Origin: Geothrix oryzae
Lineage (GTDB): Bacteria; Acidobacteriota; Holophagae; Holophagales; Holophagaceae
Length of the DNA: 64,000 nt
Direction of reading: 5' to 3'
Assembly: GCF_030295385.1 (NCBI RefSeq)
Contig: NZ_AP027079.1
Location: forward strand, 2,728,001 to 2,792,000
Translations under genes and position numbers: made by a program
Notes under the pieces: model-generated
The model's input: the letters and a program-made list of their open reading frames with translations, nothing else
Databases searched by the model: none
Told to the model about the DNA's origin: nothing
Shown here: positions 37,525 to 48,086 of the stretch, piece after piece
Numbering within the stretch: the stretch's first letter is position 1
Layout: each line of letters begins with the position of its first letter

Positions 37525-38031
37525 TTACTGAGCGCGGGCCTTGTCCATGACCTTCTGGCGGAGCTCCCGGAACTCCACCTCGGTGATGAGCCCATCTTTC
37601 TTCAGCTTCTCCAGCTTTTCCAGCTCGACGCGCAGGTCGAACGCCGGCCCGGCAGGGGTGGCCGGCTGCTTCTGGGTAGCTGCTTCCCGTGCCTCCGGGT
37701 TCGCCTTGGCGCGGGCCTCCGAAGAACGCCAGGAAGACCGTCCGGCCTTCAGATCCTCAAGCGTTCCAAAGGCGTCCACCCGACCGTTCACGAAACGGAT
37801 GTACTGGGTGCGGCTGTTGATCTTGATGGCCCCGTACCGATCGTAGGCTTCGTACTCATGCACTTCGGTGTCGTTGGTGGCCGTCGTTCGGGTTGGATTC
37901 CCCACCCGCTCGATCACCTCCTTCTTGGTCATCCCCACCCTGAGCTTGGACACATCCAGATCCGGCTTGGTGCAGCCCATGGACACAACGGCGGGAATCC
38001 CGATCATCAGGGCGGCAAGGTGTCGTTGCAT
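37525..38031 (-). CDS. SHOCT-domain lipoprotein with SmpA/OmlA-like start
   Basis: This 168-residue protein has a lipoprotein signal: hydrophobic MQRHLAALMIGIPAVVSMG then Cys-Thr (lipobox ending at Cys20). Next comes LRVGMTKKEVIERVGNPTRT, like the SmpA/BamE repeat, then a Pro-rich link and a C-terminal SHOCT motif (LEKLEKLKKDGLITEVEFRELRQKVMDKA). I use the ATG at 38031 (GGAG upstream); an earlier ATG at 38058 would add nine polar residues before the signal. Likely an outer-membrane lipoprotein; function unknown. Confidence 0.8.
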   Translation of the reverse strand: MQRHLAALMIGIPAVVSMGCTKPDLDVSKLRVGMTKKEVIERVGNPTRTTATNDTEVHEYEAYDRYGAIKINSRTQYIRFVNGRVDAFGTLEDLKAGRSSWRSSEARAKANPEAREAATQKQPATPAGPAFDLRVELEKLEKLKKDGLITEVEFRELRQKVMDKARAQ

Positions 38032-38256
38032 GGCACGGCTCCAATCAGGGCAGGTCATCCGCCCCGGGAGGCGGCACCTGGTAAGAGCAGTGTGCCAGAG
38101 GCTGCCGTCCCGGAAGAGGCGCCCCGTTCCGATCCCGGCTGGCCCCAGCCCTTCCCTTTTTCAATGAAGGCTGCGATGGCCCTTGCCAGGAGGCTCCCGC
38201 GGCGCTACCTTTTTTGACCGGCCCTTCGGGGCCGTTCTCTTACGAGATCCTTGTCA

Positions 38257-39787
<1,531 letters not shown>

Positions 39788-39789
39788 CC

Positions 39790-40725
39790 ATGCCCGTCAA
39801 AGTCCCCTCCTCCCTGCCCGCCCGGGGCATCCTCGAGGCGGAAAATGTGTTCCTGATGGAGGAGCCCCGCGCCCTCCATCAGGACATCCGGCCGTTGCGC
39901 ATCGCCATCCTCAACCTGATGCCCACGAAGATCGCCACGGAGACCCAGCTCCTCCGCCTGCTGGGCAACACCCCCCTGCAGGTGGAGGTCACGCTGCTCC
40001 ACATGGCCTCCCACGAGGCCAGGAACACGCCGGCGGAGCACCTGCTGGAACACTACGCGTCCTTCGCGGAGGTGCGCCACCAGGCCTTCGACGGTCTCAT
40101 CATCACCGGCGCCCCCGTGGAGCAGCTGCCCTTCGAGGCGGTGGACTACTGGCCCGAGCTCACCGAGCTGCTGGACTGGGCCGGCACGAATGTCTTCTCC
40201 AGCCTCTTCATCTGCTGGGGCGCCCAGGCCGCGCTCTACCGCTATTACGGCATTCCAAAACACCCCCTCCCCGAGAAGAAGTTCGGCGTCTTCCCCCACC
40301 GCCTGAAGGTGCGCCATGAGCGCATCGTGCAGGGGTTCGACGATGTCTTCTTCGCGCCCCACTCGCGCCACACGGAGACCCGCCGGGAGGACATCCTGGC
40401 GGAGCCCCGGCTGACCCTCCTCGCCGAGTCCGACGAGGCCGGGGTCTACATCGTCCAGTCCACGGATCGGCGCCAGGTCTTCGTCACGGGCCATTCGGAG
40501 TACGACTCGGGCACCCTCCAGGGCGAGTACGCGCGGGACCTCCGGAGAGGCCTGCCCATCGGCCTTCCACGGAACTACTTCCCGGACGACGACCCCGCCC
40601 GGGAGCCCCTGGTCCGCTGGCGGGGGCACGCCAACCTCCTCTTCTCCAACTGGCTGAACCACTGCGTCTACCAGGAGGCGCCCTACGACCTGGGCACACT
40701 CCCCGCGAAAGGAGGGCAGGCATGA
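39790..40725 (+). CDS. metA: Homoserine O-acetyltransferase (MetA family)
   Basis: This 311-residue MetA activates homoserine for sulfhydrylation. Catalytic Cys is C142 ([10 protein letters not shown]); His is in VTGHSEYD, and Glu follows. The key specificity residue is E111 in [16 protein letters not shown]. Work on MetA from Bacillus versus E. coli links Glu at 111 to acetyl-CoA use and Gly to succinyl-CoA use, so this enzyme should make O-acetylhomoserine. This fits the O-acetylhomoserine sulfhydrylase just upstream. The stop overlaps the aspartokinase start (ATGA). Confidence 0.93.
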   Translation: MPVKVPSSLPARGILEAENVFLMEEPRALHQDIRPLRIAILNLMPTKIATETQLLRLLGNTPLQVEVTLLHMASHEARNTPAEHLLEHYASFAEVRHQAFDGLIITGAPVEQLPFEAVDYWPELTELLDWAGTNVFSSLFICWGAQAALYRYYGIPKHPLPEKKFGVFPHRLKVRHERIVQGFDDVFFAPHSRHTETRREDILAEPRLTLLAESDEAGVYIVQSTDRRQVFVTGHSEYDSGTLQGEYARDLRRGLPIGLPRNYFPDDDPAREPLVRWRGHANLLFSNWLNHCVYQEAPYDLGTLPAKGGQA

Positions 40726-42086
40726 GCCTGAAGGTCCTGAAGTTCGGCGGCAGCTCCGTGGGCAGCGCCGAGGCCTTCCGCCGCGCGGCCGCCATCGTCT
40801 CCGAGGAGCTGCCCGCGGGCGGCCTCGTGGTGGTCTCGGCCCTGCGCGGCACCACCGACCGCATCCTCGAGGCGTGCGCCGCCGCGGGGGGAGGTCAGCT
40901 CCCCAGTGCGCGGGAGCATCTGGTCGCCCTGCGGGACCGGCACCGCCAGGTGGCCTCCGAGCTGGGCCTCTGGACCGAGGTCCGGCCGACCTGGACGCCC
41001 CTCCTCGACCGGCTGGACCGGCTGCTCACGGGCATGGCCATGCTGGGCGAGGCCACGCCCCGGGGTCGGGACGCCGCCCTGGCCGTGGGCGAGACGCTGT
41101 CGGCCCACCTTGCGGCCGCCTGCTTCGGCGGTGCCTTCCGCGAGGTCCGCGAGGTGCTGCGGACGGATGCCCGCTTCGGCAAGGCCCGGCCCCACCTGGC
41201 GGCCCTGCGCACGGCGGCGGCCCCCTGGCGCGAGGCCCTGGAGGCCGGAGGCCTCTGGGTCACCCAGGGATTCCTCGGCATCACGGCGGAAGGCCACACC
41301 ACCACCCTGGGCCGGGGGGGATCCGACACCAGCGCCACCCTCTTGGGCGAGGCCCTGGGGGCCGAGGAGGTTCAAATCTGGACCGATGTGGATGGCGTGC
41401 TGACGGCGGATCCCAGCCTGGTCCCCGGCGCCCGCCCCATCCCCCAGATGAGCCTGGGCGAGGCCGAGGCCCTCAGCGCCTTCGGGGCGAAGGTCCTCCA
41501 CGCGGATTCCCTGGCCCCCGGCGCGCGGGCGGGGTTCCGCCTCGTGGTCGCCAACACCCTGCGGCCCGGCGCCTCCCGCACGGAGATCCTGCCGGTGCCG
41601 CCGCTCCGTCCCCCCGGCGCCGTCACCTCCGTGGCCTACAAAGAGGGAATCAGCCTGTTGCGCTTCCCGGCCTCGGCCGGACTCGAACCGCCGCTCAAGG
41701 CCGCGCGCAGCCTGGAGGAAGCCGGTGCCCTGCGCTTCGGGCTGATCGCCAGCCCCGCGGGCACCCTGCTGGCGGTGAGACCGGAGACCCCAGCCGCCGC
41801 CGAGGTACTTGGGACCCTCGCCGCGTCCGGTCTCGCCTGCGAATCCGGCTGGGCCGTCGTGGCCCTGGTGGGCGAGGGCCTGCGGGCCGATCCCCTGGCG
41901 GCCCTGCGCCACCTCGCGGCCCTGGGCCCAGAGCCCGTGGGTGGCCTGCTGACGGGCAGCAGCACCGTCTCCATCGCCTTCCTCGTGCCCGAGTCCCGGC
42001 TGGGGGACCTCATCCCCCGCCTGCACGACCGCTGCGTGGATGGCCAGCCCCCGCTCCGGATCCCGGAGCGCCAGAAGACCGGCTGA
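40722..42086 (+). CDS. Aspartokinase
   Basis: A 454-residue amino-acid-kinase-fold enzyme that phosphorylates aspartate, the first step towards homoserine. [11 protein letters not shown] and [13 protein letters not shown] start it, [23 protein letters not shown] and [13 protein letters not shown] complete the active site, and [14 protein letters not shown] is conserved. The ~150 C-terminal residues resemble paired ACT domains but are divergent. It resembles the kinase half of ThrA/MetL without the homoserine dehydrogenase half. Being last in the SAM-regulated operon suggests a methionine-directed isoform. Confidence 0.9.
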   Translation: MSLKVLKFGGSSVGSAEAFRRAAAIVSEELPAGGLVVVSALRGTTDRILEACAAAGGGQLPSAREHLVALRDRHRQVASELGLWTEVRPTWTPLLDRLDRLLTGMAMLGEATPRGRDAALAVGETLSAHLAAACFGGAFREVREVLRTDARFGKARPHLAALRTAAAPWREALEAGGLWVTQGFLGITAEGHTTTLGRGGSDTSATLLGEALGAEEVQIWTDVDGVLTADPSLVPGARPIPQMSLGEAEALSAFGAKVLHADSLAPGARAGFRLVVANTLRPGASRTEILPVPPLRPPGAVTSVAYKEGISLLRFPASAGLEPPLKAARSLEEAGALRFGLIASPAGTLLAVRPETPAAAEVLGTLAASGLACESGWAVVALVGEGLRADPLAALRHLAALGPEPVGGLLTGSSTVSIAFLVPESRLGDLIPRLHDRCVDGQPPLRIPERQKTG

Positions 42087-42092
42087 CCCGGT

Positions 42093-42323
42093 TTAACCCT
42101 GCCGCAGCAGCCAGGCCGTCAGGCGCAGGTGGAAATCCTCGGGATGTTCCAAGTCGGTCTCCCGCAGGCGGGCCGGATGGGCGGGATCGGCCAGCACGAG
42201 GGGGATCGCATCCACCAGGTTGGGCAGGCGATGGCCATCCGGCAGGGACCAGAGGGCCCCCCGGCCCTCACCCTCCCTCAGCTCCGACGCATGCCGCCGG
42301 TCGCCCTGCGTCTCGCAGCCCAT
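42093..42323 (-). CDS. Small protein of unknown function
   Basis: A 76-residue reading frame with a strong ribosome site (AGGAG, six bases, ATG 42323). The sequence is acidic in the middle with conserved-looking pieces (LPNLVDAIPLVLADPAHPARLRETDLEHP, LRLTAWLLRQG), no signal peptide or membrane span. It converges with the aspartokinase gene (stop at 42086). I do not recognise a family. Confidence 0.55.
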   Translation of the reverse strand: MGCETQGDRRHASELREGEGRGALWSLPDGHRLPNLVDAIPLVLADPAHPARLRETDLEHPEDFHLRLTAWLLRQG

Positions 42324-42427
42324 CGCTTTCTCCTGTGAATCCTAAAAGATAGGCCGCCGAACCCCCCGCGCCACCGGGCGGCATCCGGCCTCCTCCGGAT
42401 CTGGCACCCTCTTGGAAGGGAGGTCCC

Positions 42428-43180
42428 ATGACCCGCACCATCCTCATCACCGGCGGTTCCCGCGGCCTGGGTCGCGCCTGCGCGCTGCACCTGGCCCGCA
42501 CGGAGTCAGCCCATCTGATCCTCCTCGGGCGGGACGCCGCGGCGCTTGCCGAGGCCGCCGCCGCCGTCCGGCAGGCCGGCGGCACGGCGGAAACCCACGA
42601 GGCGGATGTGACGGACCGCACCCGCCTGGCGGCCGTGGCCAAGGATCTCGGCCCGGTGGACGGGCTGCTGGCCGCGGCGGCCATCTCGGGCATGACGCCC
42701 GTCGACGGCGACTCCGACGCCTTTTTCGACCAGATCCTCGCCGCGGATCTGGCGGGGCCCTGGAACACGGTGCGGGCCTTCCTCCCCCGCATGGGGCCCG
42801 GCGGGCGCATCGTGCTGGTGGCCAGCGTCCTGGGCCGCTTCGGCGTGCCGGGCTACGGGGCCTACTGCGCCGCCAAGCACGGCGTCCACGGGCTCGCCAA
42901 GGCCCTGGCCCTCGAACTCATCGACCGGGGCATCGTGGTGAATGCCGTGGCCCCGGGGTGGGTGGACACGGACATGGCCCAGACCGGCCTCCGCCAGATC
43001 GCCGCCGCCACCGGGCAGACCGAAGCGCAGACGCGGGCCCAGGCCGAGGCGGCCGTGCCCGTGAAGCGGTTCTTCCAGCCGGAGGAGATCGCCCACGGCA
43101 TCGCCTGGCTGCTGGATCCCGCCAACACCATGCAGGTGGGGCAGTGTCTCAACCTCGATGGGGGCGTGATCCAGGTGTGA
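42428..43180 (+). CDS. SDR family oxidoreductase (FabG-like)
   Basis: A 250-residue short-chain dehydrogenase. NAD(P) motif TGGSRGLGRA near the start, catalytic Ser in VLVASVLG and YGAYCAAKHG giving Tyr-x3-Lys, and LNLDGGVIQV at the end. The usual NNAG is replaced by AAAISG. It may be a 3-oxoacyl-ACP reductase or act on another carbonyl; context does not say. GGGAGG precedes the ATG. Confidence 0.9.
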   Translation: MTRTILITGGSRGLGRACALHLARTESAHLILLGRDAAALAEAAAAVRQAGGTAETHEADVTDRTRLAAVAKDLGPVDGLLAAAAISGMTPVDGDSDAFFDQILAADLAGPWNTVRAFLPRMGPGGRIVLVASVLGRFGVPGYGAYCAAKHGVHGLAKALALELIDRGIVVNAVAPGWVDTDMAQTGLRQIAAATGQTEAQTRAQAEAAVPVKRFFQPEEIAHGIAWLLDPANTMQVGQCLNLDGGVIQV

Positions 43181-43269
43181 CTTTTTCGGCGGCGCCTCTG
43201 ACGCGACCGCCCCGTGGAATGTACATTTCCCCCTGCGCGGATGCATCCCCGCGAGAACAGGGGAATGCC

Positions 43270-43818
43270 ATGAGATCGCTCTCGGAATGCCCTGCCGCCT
43301 CCCTGGCCTGGCGGCGGGGAGGCTACTCGCCGCCCGACTTCGCGTTGCAAGCGAACGGCGAGACCTTCGCCACCCTCACCTTCCTCGATGGGGAACATAC
43401 GCTGGCCCGCGTCGAAACGGCCGAAGGCTCCTGGACCCTCAAGCACCTGGGTCTCCTGGCCCCGGCCGTGACCCTGCGCGAGGAGGGCGAGAAAACGAAC
43501 CTGGCCACCTTCCATCCCCATGCCCTCCGACACGGGAAGCTCGAATTCCTGGACGGGGCCGTCTTCGACTGGACCTGGCATCCCGATGGCGGGGCCTTCC
43601 TGGATCCCGGGGGCGTCGCCCTGGTCCGGCTCCATGCCTACCCGGGACGGGATCTCACCTCGCCCGCGGGACTGGAGCGTTGCGATGTGGATCTGAACCT
43701 GACCTCCTTCGCCCGGTTCAGGCACGCGCTGCTTGCCGCCTTCGGCTGGTATCTGGTCCTCTTCGACCACCAGAAGGAGCGCGACGCCATGGCCGCGGAG
43801 ACCGCGCTGCGGCTGTGA
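43270..43818 (+). CDS. Hypothetical protein, beta-rich
   Basis: This 182-residue protein has no signal peptide. It is rich in predicted strands (ETFATLTFLDGEHTLARVETAEGSWTLKHLG, GKLEFLDGAVFDWTWHP) and ends in a hydrophobic helix (ARFRHALLAAFGWYLVLFDHQKERD). The strand pattern resembles tubby-C or LURP-like folds but I cannot confirm this. ATG 43270 follows GGGGAA. It lies 89 bases after the SDR gene on the same strand. Confidence 0.65.
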   Translation: MRSLSECPAASLAWRRGGYSPPDFALQANGETFATLTFLDGEHTLARVETAEGSWTLKHLGLLAPAVTLREEGEKTNLATFHPHALRHGKLEFLDGAVFDWTWHPDGGAFLDPGGVALVRLHAYPGRDLTSPAGLERCDVDLNLTSFARFRHALLAAFGWYLVLFDHQKERDAMAAETALRL

Positions 43819-43836
43819 GGGGATGAGATCAAGTCC

Positions 43837-43869
43837 GGCCGCCCCTCCCGGGCCCTCCGGAGGGGGGCC
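43837..43869. terminator. GC-rich hairpin between converging genes
   Basis: GGCCGCCCCTCC can pair with GGAGGGGGGCC with one bulge, between the converging genes that end at 43818 and 43900. There is no clear U-run, so terminator function is only likely. Confidence 0.35.
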
Positions 43870-43899
43870 TGAGGGGGGATCGGTCGCGACGGGAACGGC

Positions 43900-46800
43900 C
43901 TATTTCGTCCGTACCGGATAGGGCGGACGCTGCAGCTTCTGCGGCGGGTTCTTCTTCAGCTCGGCCTTCATCAGGTCGATGGCCTTCTCCAGCTGGGGAT
44001 CGCGGCCGGCGATGATGTCCTTGGGCAGCTGCTCCACCTCGATGTCCGGCGCCACGCCTTCGTTCTCCACCACCCAGCCCTTCTCGGTCCAGATGGCCAG
44101 GTTGGGGGCGGTGATGGTGCCGCCGTCCATGAGCGTGGGGAAGCCCAGGATGCCCACGAGCCCCCCCCAAGTGGGCCGGCCCACCAGGGGCCCCAGGCCG
44201 AACTTGCGGAACATCCAGGGCAGCAGGTCGCCCCCGGAGCCGGCGGTCTCATCCACCAGCATGACCTTGGGACCCTGGATGGAGGCCTGGGGTGACTTCA
44301 GGTCCTGGCCGTAGCGCATGGCCCACATGGCGGTGAAGGGCCGGCGGAGCAGGTCGATGTAGTAGTCCGCCACCTGGCCGCCGCCGTTGTAGCGCTCGTC
44401 GATGATCACGGCCTCCTTCTGCGCCTGGGGATAGAAGTAGCGCTTGAAGTAGGTGTGGCCCAGGGTGGTGGTGTTCGGCACATAGACATAGGCCACGCGG
44501 CCCTCAGTGGCCGCCTGGACCTTGCGGAGGTTCCCCTCCACCCAGTCCCGGTTGCGCAGGCCCACTTCGCTTCCCACCGGCACCACGCTGACCGTCCGCG
44601 CATCCTTGCCCGCGGGATCGCTGCCCACGGTGAGTTCCACCAGCTTGCCGGCCGTGTTCTCGAACCGGGCGTAGAGGTTCTCGGGCGCCTTCAGGTCGCG
44701 ACCATTCACCGCCAGCAGATAGTCGCCCGGCTTCACATTCACGCCCGGCTCCGTGAGGGGCGAGCGCAGCTCGGGGCTCCAGTTCAGGCCGCCGAGGATC
44801 TTCGCGAACCGGTAGCGGCCGTTGGCCACCTCCAGATCCGCGCCCAGCAGGCCGCCCGGGACGGGCTTGCCGGCATCGGGCAGGTCGCCGCCGCCGCCGC
44901 GGTGATGGCCCACGGCCAGCTCGGAGCACATCCACTGGATGACCCGGTTCAGGTCGGCCCGCGTGCCGAGATCGGGCAGGAAGGCCGCGTACTTGGCCTT
45001 CATGGCCTTCCAGTCCGCGCCGTGCATGTTGGGGGCGTAGAAGAAGTCACGGTTGATGCGCCAGACCTCATCGAGGATCTGGGCCCATTCCTGCCGGGGC
45101 TCCACCTTCACCTGCAGGCCTTCCAGCGCCACCTTGCCCTTGCCGGGCTCGGGCTTGCCGGCGGTGGGGATGATCGTCACCGCGTCCCGCAGCCGGTAGA
45201 GGGCCTTCTTGCCGTCGGCGGAGAGGCCGTAGCCATCGGCCTTTTCCACCAGCACGGTCTCCTCCCGCTTCTTCAGGTCGAAGCGGCAGAGGGCCATGGA
45301 CTCGCTCCGGTTGAAGCGGTTCGCGCCGCCGGTCTGGCGGAGGTAGAAGAGCGTGCCGGCCTCGCCGGCCTGCAGGTCCGTGAAGAAGGCCGTCTTGGCG
45401 GCTTCGATGGGCACGATGCGCTCGGCCAGGCCGTCGAAATCGATGCGCACCTTCACCTCGGCCTTGGCGCCCTTCTTGTCCTCGGGCTTGCCGTTCTTCT
45501 CCTCGGGCTTGGCAGCTCCGCCCTCCTCGTCGCTCTCCTTGGCCAGGGGCGACGGGGTGTCCTTGGCCAGCACCATCAGGTAGAGGTTCCCCCGCATGAG
45601 GGCATCGGCATTGGACTGGGCGAACCAGTCCCGCACCGGCCCGGCGTCCGTGCTGGCGGTGAAGTAGAGGTACTTGCCGCTGCGGTCGAAGACCGGGTCG
45701 CTGGCGTCGGCCAGGCCGTCGGTCAGGGCCGTCGATTTGTCCTCCTCCACCGCGTACACATGGATGCGCAGCATCCCGGATTCCGTGTTGCGGGTGTAGG
45801 CCAGGAACCGGGAATCCGGTGACCAGCTGTGGTTGAGGGTGGGCGCGGGCGTGTAGAGCACCTCGCTGGAGACGGCCTTCACGGCGCCGGTGCCCAGGTC
45901 GAGGATCCGCAGCGCGAGGGCGTTGTCGGTGTAGGCGATCTTCTTCCCGTCCGGCGACCACTTGAGGTTGTCGTAGAAACCCGCCCCCTTCAGGGCGAAC
46001 GACCGCACCTCGCCCTTGCCATCCTGCGCCTGGACCTTGAGGGCGTACTCGCCCCCGGCGTCCGACAGGTAGGCGAGGGACTTCCCGTCCGGGGACCAGG
46101 CGGGGTTCCGTTCGTGGGTTCCCGGCGCGTTCGTCAGGTTGCGCGCATCCCCCTTCTCCGCCGGAACGCTCAGGATCTCGCCCCGGTATTCCACCGCCAC
46201 CCGGCTGCCGGAAGGCGAGAGTTCCAGGTTGCTCGCCCACTTCGCACCGGTGGCCCAGCGGCTCCGGGCCTCAGGCAGGTCTGCCGCCACGGCCACCTTC
46301 AGGCGGGTGCTCTGGCCGGTGGCTGGATCGAACCGATGGAGCCAGCCCGCCTGCTCATAGACGATCCGGCCCGCGCCGTGGCTGGCGGCCAGGATGGGGA
46401 AGTCCGCATGCGTCGTCAGCTGCGCGACCGCCTTCGTGGCCAGGTCGTAGCTGAAGAGGTTGAATTCGCCCGCCCGGTCGGACACGAAGTAGACCTTCCC
46501 GCCGATCCACATGGGGTCGATGTCGTTGCAGCGGCCCTCAGGTTGGGGAATCTGGACGACCTCGTGGTCCTTGACCCGGTAGATCCAGAGCCGCGAGGCC
46601 GTGCCTCCGCGGTAGTGCTTCCACTGGCGGAAGGCATCGGACAGCGGGTTGTAGACGATGTGGCTGCCGTCCGGCGAGTACGAGGCCCGGGCCGCGTTGG
46701 GGATGGGCAGCTGGGTGGGCATGCCCCCGGCGAGGGGCACCGTGAACAGCTGGGTGTAGCGCGTCGTATGCACCGAGCGCCCCGAGGTGAACAGCACGGC

Positions 46801-47205
46801 CCGGCCGTCCGGCGTCCAGTCCTGCACCACATCGGCGCCCGGGTGCCAGGTGAGGCGCCGGGGCTCGCCACCAGCCGCGGGGATCACCCAGACATCGGCA
46901 TTCCCCTCCAGCGCCGTCGTGTAGGCGATCCAGGTCCCATCGGGGCTGAAGCGGGGCGTGCCCATGCAGCCGCCGCGGGTGGTGAGGCGCTTCGCGGCCC
47001 CACCGTCCGGGGCGCAGGTCCACAGGTCCCCCGCGTAGAGGAAGGCCACCTGCCGGGCGCTTACGGCAGGCTGGGCCACCAGCCGGGTGTCCTGGAGGTC
47101 CACGGCGGGGAGCGGCTGGACGAGGGCCGCGGCCATCACCAGGGCCAGGGGGTTCAGGGAGGAAGGTCGGCGGGTCATGGGTCCATCCATAAGAAGACGA
47201 GGCAT
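43900..47205 (-). CDS. Tricorn-type protease (S41 family)
   Basis: This 1,101-residue exported peptidase follows the tricorn layout. A signal peptide (core LNPLALVMAAALVQPLPA) leads into a WD40/beta-propeller-like N-half (~40-520; FSPDGTWIAYTTA, WSPDGKSLAYLSDAGGEY, WSPDSRFLAYTRN). A C1-like helical region follows, then PDZ (~800-880; VKPGDYLLAVNGRDL) and the C2 tail-specific-protease domain with the nucleophile Ser in DETAGSGGDLLPWMF. It probably degrades peptides in the periplasm. The start could be ATG 47205 (GGAGGGG upstream), or ATG 47178 at the signal peptide proper. Confidence 0.92.
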   Translation of the reverse strand: MPRLLMDGPMTRRPSSLNPLALVMAAALVQPLPAVDLQDTRLVAQPAVSARQVAFLYAGDLWTCAPDGGAAKRLTTRGGCMGTPRFSPDGTWIAYTTALEGNADVWVIPAAGGEPRRLTWHPGADVVQDWTPDGRAVLFTSGRSVHTTRYTQLFTVPLAGGMPTQLPIPNAARASYSPDGSHIVYNPLSDAFRQWKHYRGGTASRLWIYRVKDHEVVQIPQPEGRCNDIDPMWIGGKVYFVSDRAGEFNLFSYDLATKAVAQLTTHADFPILAASHGAGRIVYEQAGWLHRFDPATGQSTRLKVAVAADLPEARSRWATGAKWASNLELSPSGSRVAVEYRGEILSVPAEKGDARNLTNAPGTHERNPAWSPDGKSLAYLSDAGGEYALKVQAQDGKGEVRSFALKGAGFYDNLKWSPDGKKIAYTDNALALRILDLGTGAVKAVSSEVLYTPAPTLNHSWSPDSRFLAYTRNTESGMLRIHVYAVEEDKSTALTDGLADASDPVFDRSGKYLYFTASTDAGPVRDWFAQSNADALMRGNLYLMVLAKDTPSPLAKESDEEGGAAKPEEKNGKPEDKKGAKAEVKVRIDFDGLAERIVPIEAAKTAFFTDLQAGEAGTLFYLRQTGGANRFNRSESMALCRFDLKKREETVLVEKADGYGLSADGKKALYRLRDAVTIIPTAGKPEPGKGKVALEGLQVKVEPRQEWAQILDEVWRINRDFFYAPNMHGADWKAMKAKYAAFLPDLGTRADLNRVIQWMCSELAVGHHRGGGGDLPDAGKPVPGGLLGADLEVANGRYRFAKILGGLNWSPELRSPLTEPGVNVKPGDYLLAVNGRDLKAPENLYARFENTAGKLVELTVGSDPAGKDARTVSVVPVGSEVGLRNRDWVEGNLRKVQAATEGRVAYVYVPNTTTLGHTYFKRYFYPQAQKEAVIIDERYNGGGQVADYYIDLLRRPFTAMWAMRYGQDLKSPQASIQGPKVMLVDETAGSGGDLLPWMFRKFGLGPLVGRPTWGGLVGILGFPTLMDGGTITAPNLAIWTEKGWVVENEGVAPDIEVEQLPKDIIAGRDPQLEKAIDLMKAELKKNPPQKLQRPPYPVRTK

Positions 47206-47278
47206 GATGGGAAGACCCCTCCACCATGCCTCCCGCCTTCTCCCGGGTCAATGACCCCGGGCTGGAGTCAGCCGGCCC

Positions 47279-47671
47279 TCAGCCGAGGAACCCCTTCAAG
47301 AGGTTCATGACATTTCCCCCTTCGGGCAGGTTGCCCTCGGGGCTGAGCTTGTCCACCACCTGGGGCAGGAGCCCGGCCAGACCCGAGGCGGCCTCCTCGT
47401 GGGACACGCCCAGCTGACCCGCCAGCTGCTGCAGCTGGTCGGAGCCCAGGGCATTCTGGATGTGCTCGGCGCTGATGGGCTGGTTCGCGCCCGTGCCGAT
47501 CCAGGACGCCACCTGGTCCCCCAGACCCTTCTCCTGGAACTGGGCCAAGAGACCCTGAATCCCCCCGGGGTGATTCTGGATGAGGCCCATGACCGCCCCC
47601 ATGAGGGGGTTGTTGCCCTGCGCCTGGCCGCCCTGCCCCAGCAGGCCACCCACCATGTCCAGCAGACCCAT
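47279..47671 (-). CDS. YidB / DUF937 family protein
   Basis: A 130-residue protein of the YidB family: MGLLDMVGGLLGQGG at the N-terminus, VMGLIQNHPGGIQGLLAQFQEKGLGDQVASWIGTGANQPISAEHIQNALG in the middle, and EEAASGLAGLLPQVVDKLSPEGNLPEGG. AGGAGGG lies upstream of the ATG. The role of the family is not established. It is followed by the tricorn gene on the same strand. Confidence 0.92.
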   Translation of the reverse strand: MGLLDMVGGLLGQGGQAQGNNPLMGAVMGLIQNHPGGIQGLLAQFQEKGLGDQVASWIGTGANQPISAEHIQNALGSDQLQQLAGQLGVSHEEAASGLAGLLPQVVDKLSPEGNLPEGGNVMNLLKGFLG

Positions 47672-47830
47672 GACGCCCTCCTTGGTTGTCGGAGCCTCAA
47701 GGATCGGTTGGATCGGGGGCCGGGCAAGCCTCCCCGAAGCGATTCAAATGATTCTCCGTCCATTCGTTGACGGGGGTGCCCGGCCGGCGTAGGGTTGCAC
47801 CGCACCCCATCAAAACGGAACGGAGGCTCC

Positions 47831-48085
47831 ATGCTCCACCTCATCTGGACCTGCATCATCGGTCTCATCGCGGGCGCCGTGGCCAAGCTGCTCATGCCGG
47901 GCAAGGATCCCGGCGGGTGGATCATCACCATGATCCTCGGCATCGCCGGCTCCTTCCTGGGCACCTGGATCGGGCGGGCCGTGGGTCATTACCAGGAAGG
48001 CCAGGGGGCCGGCTTCCTGATGTCGGTGGTGGGCGCGGTGATCCTGCTGGGCGCCTACCATCTCTTCAAGAAGTTCACGGCCTGA
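47831..48085 (+). CDS. GlsB/YeaQ/YmgE family membrane protein
   Basis: This 84-residue protein has three membrane segments, with the family pattern IGLIAGAVAKLLMPGKDPGGWIITMILGIAGSFLGTWIG and a last span GAGFLMSVVGAVILLGAYHLF. Members are small inner-membrane proteins linked to general stress. GGAGG precedes the ATG. The stop is one base before the DUF4126 gene, so the two are probably coupled. Confidence 0.95.
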   Translation: MLHLIWTCIIGLIAGAVAKLLMPGKDPGGWIITMILGIAGSFLGTWIGRAVGHYQEGQGAGFLMSVVGAVILLGAYHLFKKFTA

Positions 48086-48086
48086 G

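Noticed and set aside
34044-37595. A 1,183-codon open frame antisense to metH
   Set aside because: It is a composition shadow of metH. It has no ribosome site and no recognisable domain.
38219-38234. CGGCCC/GGGCCG hairpin as a terminator
   Set aside because: No gene on the plus strand ends nearby and the tail TTCTCTT is weak; on the minus strand it lies upstream of the lipoprotein gene. It is noted only as a structure.
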